Of a stretch of DNA of 8,890 nucleotides, positions 6,805 to 8,890 are shown one piece after another. The notes under the pieces were generated by a model. It saw only the letters and a list, made by a program, of their open reading frames with translations. It searched no databases and was not told the DNA's origin. This DNA is from Firmicutes bacterium UBA3738 (GTDB taxonomy: Bacteria > Bacillota > Clostridia > Peptostreptococcales > Anaerovoracaceae). The DNA is taken from positions 17,818 through 26,707 of the forward strand of contig DFGY01000015.1 in assembly GCA_002372505.1 (NCBI GenBank), given 5' to 3'. Both the position numbers and the translations under genes were made by a program. Positions within the stretch are counted from its first letter, which is position 1, and every line of letters starts with the position of its first letter.

Positions 6805-7347
6805 AACTTTGCCTTTTATCTCGCTCTTATCTACTGGCCCAAAGTACCTACTGTCCTTGGCGGATTCTCTTTTGTCTCCCAGGATGAAATACTTGTCTTC
6901 ATCCATCGTGCTCGGGTATCTGCCCGTCTCGGGATATGGTTTGGTCTCATAGTAGATATCTGCTTCATACACATTGTTGCCATCTATGCTTATCGTTCCT
7001 GATGTGTTGATGTTTATGTTCTCTCCGGGAAGAGCGATTATCCTCCCTACGTATTGCTTGCCGTCCCTTTCCATGACGACAATCTCATTGCGCGCGTAGT
7101 CCTTGTCCAGTCTGTAATAGATGAGCAGATCTCCTGCACTTATCTTTGGCTCCATATCGCTGCCTTTCATTGGGGATACGCCGAATATGCCGCCGAATAA
7201 TACCAGAACAGCAACCGCGAGAACGGCTATTTTTACAATCAGAGAGTGCATAGCTGCGCTGTCTCGCAGTTTGATTCTCCTTTTTCGTATAACCTGCTCC
7301 GGTGTGAGCTGGGTATTTGCTCTGTTCGTATCTTTACTCCTGTTCAC
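6775..7347 (-). CDS. sipA: Signal peptidase I-like pilus assembly protein (SipA type), catalytic residues replaced
   Basis: A 190-aa type I signal peptidase fold with one N-terminal membrane helix (about 36-57) after a basic cytoplasmic segment. The family boxes are all present: GSDMEPKISAGD (62-73), YVGRIIALPGE (99-109) and FILGDKRESAKDSRYFGPV (154-172). In active enzymes the residue before M of the first box is Ser and the residue before R of the second is Lys. Here they are Asp64 and Gly101. Streptococcal SipA of the FCT pilus region likewise has Asp and Gly at these sites and is needed for pilus polymerisation. The same non-proteolytic role is therefore likely. The start is GTG at 7347, with no ribosome binding site of its own. 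It overlaps the preceding gene by 14 nt, so reinitiation is likely. Confidence 0.9.
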   Translation of the reverse strand: MNRSKDTNRANTQLTPEQVIRKRRIKLRDSAAMHSLIVKIAVLAVAVLVLFGGIFGVSPMKGSDMEPKISAGDLLIYYRLDKDYARNEIVVMERDGKQYVGRIIALPGENININTSGTISIDGNNVYEADIYYETKPYPETGRYPSTMDEDKYFILGDKRESAKDSRYFGPVDKSEIKGKVITSINRISL

Positions 7348-7570
7348 TGTTATAATTTATGGCTGCATCAAAAACATCCGGCATGATACCATTTGCCTCC
7401 AGTATAGCCCTGTAACGCACAGCCTGAGCTTCGTATATCCTACGGTACTCCTGCTGTATTTTGTCCAGTTTCTTCCAGACATCCCTTTCATCGACTCCTC
7501 CAAATATTCTTTTTTTGAATTTTAGTCCTTGAAAGAGAACCGCAATTTCCTGCATATTATTCGTACTCAT
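7334..7570 (-). CDS. Small basic coiled-coil protein, first gene of the pilus operon
   Basis: A 78-aa protein not recognised as a named family. It has no signal peptide or membrane helix, so it should be cytoplasmic. The centre (about 16-58) is charged and helical: LKFKKRIFGGVDERDVWKKL, then KIQQEYRRIYEAQAVRYRAI. The motif F-K-K-x-x-x-G-x-x-x-x-x-V and the following heptad-like helix recall the membrane-curvature-sensing N-terminus of DivIVA/GpsB proteins. That likeness is a weak impression. It overlaps the SipA-like gene by 14 nt, so the two are probably translated together. An in-frame TAG lies four codons upstream of the ATG, fixing the start. Shine-Dalgarno is weak (AGAAAG). A role in placing or regulating pilus assembly is a guess from position. 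Confidence 0.75.
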   Translation of the reverse strand: MSTNNMQEIAVLFQGLKFKKRIFGGVDERDVWKKLDKIQQEYRRIYEAQAVRYRAILEANGIMPDVFDAAINYNSEQE

Positions 7571-7591
7571 TTTCGCTTTCTACAATAAAAC

Positions 7592-7630
7592 ACGCACTCC
7601 ACCTAATTCATATCCAAAGGCTTAGTGCGT
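7592..7630 (-). promoter_or_regulatory. Hairpin just before the first pilus-operon gene
   Basis: On the - strand, ACGCACT (7630-7624) and AGTGCGT (7598-7592) form a 7-bp stem; CCT and AGG can extend it inside. The sequence GTTTTATT follows. The 3' part of the hairpin contains AGGTGGAG (7604-7597), a good Shine-Dalgarno that would serve GTG at 7593. That GTG opens a 9-codon frame (including stop) whose TGA overlaps the ATG of the 78-aa gene as ATGA. It could be an attenuator, a ribosome-site switch or an operator. Confidence 0.35.
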
Positions 7631-7679
7631 CTCCAGTTATTCTATATCCATCGCATGTAAAAATGCAGAATATACCATT

Positions 7680-7703
7680 CTGTCTGTCTGTCTGACTGTC
7701 TGA
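7680..7703. repeat. CTGT/CTGA tetranucleotide tract
   Basis: Six consecutive 4-base units read CTGT, CTGT, CTGT, CTGA, CTGT, CTGA on the + strand (CAGA/CAGT on the transcribed - strand). The tract lies in the pilus-operon leader. Such tracts can change length by slippage, although six interrupted units is short. Confidence 0.6.
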
Positions 7704-7823
7704 GCGTCGCGCAGATTGTCATCTTTGTCAAGTCCTTTCTGAGTTATTTTGTAAAAAGCCAGAGCAGGTGCGGCAACGTTCGCTTCGCTCACTCCTTCGC
7801 TCGTGATACTCACTACGCTGTCC

Positions 7824-7856
7824 CATTTTCTATGCCAGCTGAAGCTGGGGAAAATG
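7824..7856 (-). repeat. Imperfect hairpin in the operon leader
   Basis: CATTTTC (7824-7830) pairs with GAAAATG (7850-7856), and inside it CCAGCT (7835-7840) pairs with AGCTGG (7843-7848) around a two-base loop. A four-base bulge separates the stems on one side. No T-run follows on the - strand, so it is not an intrinsic terminator. It may stabilise or regulate the leader transcript. Next to it, at 7779-7801, TTCGCT occurs three times. Confidence 0.5.
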
Positions 7857-7900
7857 AGTAAATCAGTGTCACATCTTTCTCCGGCATTATTTACTGCTCA

Positions 7901-7929
7901 ATTATAACACTGTTTGTATTCTAACACAA
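7901..7929 (-). promoter_or_regulatory. Main promoter of the pilus operon
   Basis: On the - strand, TTGTGT (7929-7924) serves as -35 and TATAAT (7906-7901) as a perfect -10. They are separated by 17 bases, and TG at the extended -10 position reads TGTTATAAT. Transcription would begin near 7894, giving a leader of about 320 nt before the first gene. It is the best - strand promoter between the esterase and the operon. Confidence 0.65.
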
Positions 7930-7974
7930 AAGCGTGCAAAAACAAAGCGTGCAAAAACATATATTTTTTTGCAC
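7929..7974. repeat. Tandem 15-bp repeats and 9-bp inverted repeat next to the pilus promoter
   Basis: AAAGCGTGCAAAAAC occurs twice in perfect tandem (7929-7943 and 7944-7958). A third half-site in opposite orientation (TTTTTGCAC, 7966-7974) forms a perfect 9-bp inverted repeat with GTGCAAAAA at 7949-7957, eight bases apart. The block touches the -35 of the pilus promoter, which suggests a regulator binding array. The inverted repeat is also the only strong stem downstream of the esterase stop and might help end that transcript, although its stem is AT-rich and not followed by a T-run on the - strand. Confidence 0.6.
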
Positions 7975-8035
7975 AACCTCACAAACCTATGAAACTGCCG
8001 GAATCCTATAAAGTTCCTTAAATACCATTACTCTC

Positions 8036-8878
8036 TCAATCATTCCAAAACCATAACAGGCCATTAAATGTATATTGATTTGATGCTTCCGGCCCGTGAG
8101 TTCCTCCCTCATACAATCTGTAAGAAACATTTCCATCAATCTCATTATCAGACAGATGGAACGTATCACTATACTCATTCACCATGCTGTTTATCTGATA
8201 AGAAAAACCGGATGCCGCAAAATCCTCAGTTCCCGTTGCCGTCCAGATAAAGAAATCCTCATCTGTCCAGTCAAACGAACAAACCACGGCATCGATCCAT
8301 GCACCGTCCCCCATATTGCCGCTCATAGGCATATAATACCGGAAATAATCCAGACAATACTGGAAGGTATGCCAATTGTTCACACTCCCCATCGAAAAGC
8401 CGCCGAAGCCCCTATGATCACGTGTTACTTTCAGTTTTTCAGGCGAAGTATTATAATCCGCCCAGGTATGATATTGGCCTTCTACAGCAGGAATCAGGTC
8501 ATTTAATAATTCATTATGAAACTGGTCTGTCAGTTTCAATGCAAGGCTGTAATCCCCACTGTCTCGGCTGCTTGTGTTATTATAGGTTGGGCATACAAGG
8601 ATCATCGGCTTCATGCGTCCGTCCTGAATGGCATGGTCTACAGCATACTTTAGCTCTGACGGCTGTCTGTCCGTTCCGAGGACGGTTTCTTCATTGCTCC
8701 AGCCGCCGTGGCTGAGATAAAAGATATTGTATTTTTGCGTTTCATCATATCTGTAGGGAAGATATACCCACGCGGTCTTGTTCAGCTTCTGACTGTGCTG
8801 CTCATAGGAAAAGGACTCCCATGTCTCATTATAAAAAATATCAAGTTCCCTTGTTGTCTTTAAAGACATTTCCTGCAT
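8036..8878 (-). CDS. CE1-like carbohydrate (feruloyl/acetyl) esterase, no signal peptide
   Basis: A 280-aa alpha/beta hydrolase of the esterase D/CE1 type, which removes acyl groups from plant or other polysaccharides. The core begins WVYLPYRYDE (37-46), with an oxyanion-side segment YLSHGGWSNEE (54-64). The nucleophile is Ser162 in GFSMG (160-164). The likely acid is Asp219 in ATGTEDF, and the likely His is His261 in EGGTHG. Relatives in gut Clostridia are usually exported and have a signal peptide or lipobox before this domain. Here the frame opens at ATG 8878 with an in-frame TAA only two codons upstream, so that part is missing. Either the enzyme is intracellular or the gene has lost its 5' end. 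The ribosome binding site is weak (AAGG). It shares the strand with the pilus operon but is separated by the promoter region, and no link in function is seen. Confidence 0.85.
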   Translation of the reverse strand: MQEMSLKTTRELDIFYNETWESFSYEQHSQKLNKTAWVYLPYRYDETQKYNIFYLSHGGWSNEETVLGTDRQPSELKYAVDHAIQDGRMKPMILVCPTYNNTSSRDSGDYSLALKLTDQFHNELLNDLIPAVEGQYHTWADYNTSPEKLKVTRDHRGFGGFSMGSVNNWHTFQYCLDYFRYYMPMSGNMGDGAWIDAVVCSFDWTDEDFFIWTATGTEDFAASGFSYQINSMVNEYSDTFHLSDNEIDGNVSYRLYEGGTHGPEASNQYTFNGLLWFWND

Positions 8879-8890
8879 ATAACCTTATGT

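Larger units (their letters stand above)
7637..7897 (-). other. ATG-less 86-codon open frame in the operon leader
   Basis: Between an in-frame TGA (7900-7898) and TAA (7639-7637), one - strand frame is open for 86 codons. It lacks any early ATG; the first is codon 74. The translation looks protein-like, particularly ANVAAPALAFYKITQKGLDK followed by DDNLRDAQTVRQTDRMVYSA and FLHAMDIE. It starts practically at the predicted transcription start of the pilus promoter, so a normal ribosome binding site is missing. It may be the end of a gene cut by rearrangement, a dispersed intergenic element that happens to be open, or leader RNA. The 331 bases from 7571 to 7901 otherwise contain only the hairpins and repeat listed separately. 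Confidence 0.25.

Noticed and set aside
7680..7703. CRISPR-like repetition
   Set aside because: Units are four bases and contiguous, with no spacers; no CRISPR array or cas gene is present.
7726..7731. Perfect TTGACA on the - strand inside the leader as a second pilus promoter
   Set aside because: No -10-like sequence lies 16-19 bases downstream; the spacing region reads GC-rich.
7987..8178. 63-codon - strand frame overlapping the esterase end
   Set aside because: It runs in another frame inside the conserved esterase C-terminus and has no independent signal.

Overview
The window looks like part of the chromosome of a low- to mid-GC Gram-positive anaerobe, most likely a clostridial gut or oral commensal. 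This rests on sortase-sorted surface proteins, class B sortase architecture, a BspA-type repeat adhesin, AGGAGG ribosome binding sites and a CE1-type esterase of the kind found in gut Clostridia. The taxonomic guess is inference; no marker gene is present.

Layout. Positions 1-160 hold a GC-richer stretch with nested inverted repeats (possible structured RNA, class unknown). A TetR/AcrR-family regulator follows on the + strand (277-837) with its own extended -10 promoter and a palindrome over the -35. A convergent gap (838-1017) carries a terminator-like structure and a short in-frame, membrane-helix-like relic. From 7570 down to 1018, all on the - strand, lies a compact six-gene pilus operon. 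In transcription order it encodes a 78-aa basic/coiled-coil protein, a signal-peptidase-like protein without catalytic residues (SipA type), a two-domain backbone pilin, a two-domain second pilin, a class B sortase, and a large adhesin whose BspA repeats appear inserted within a Cna_B-like domain. Upstream is a roughly 320-nt leader with hairpins, a tetranucleotide tract and an ATG-less open frame, driven by a good promoter at 7901-7929 preceded by tandem and inverted TTTTTGCAC elements. At the right edge, on the same strand, is a CE1-like esterase lacking a signal peptide (8036-8878).

How it fits together. The pilins and adhesin would be exported by Sec. They would then be joined by the class B sortase through C-terminal IPTG-type signals, shared by the backbone pilin and the adhesin. 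The SipA-like protein would assist polymerisation, as its streptococcal counterpart does. The second pilin has a different signal (VKTGD), which suggests that it is handled differently, perhaps as the base subunit attached to the wall by another sortase encoded elsewhere. The arrangement resembles the streptococcal FCT-type (T-antigen) pilus regions, with a BspA-type adhesin added and an unexplained small first gene. Whether the TetR protein controls the operon cannot be told from the sequence: the candidate sites at the two promoters do not resemble each other.
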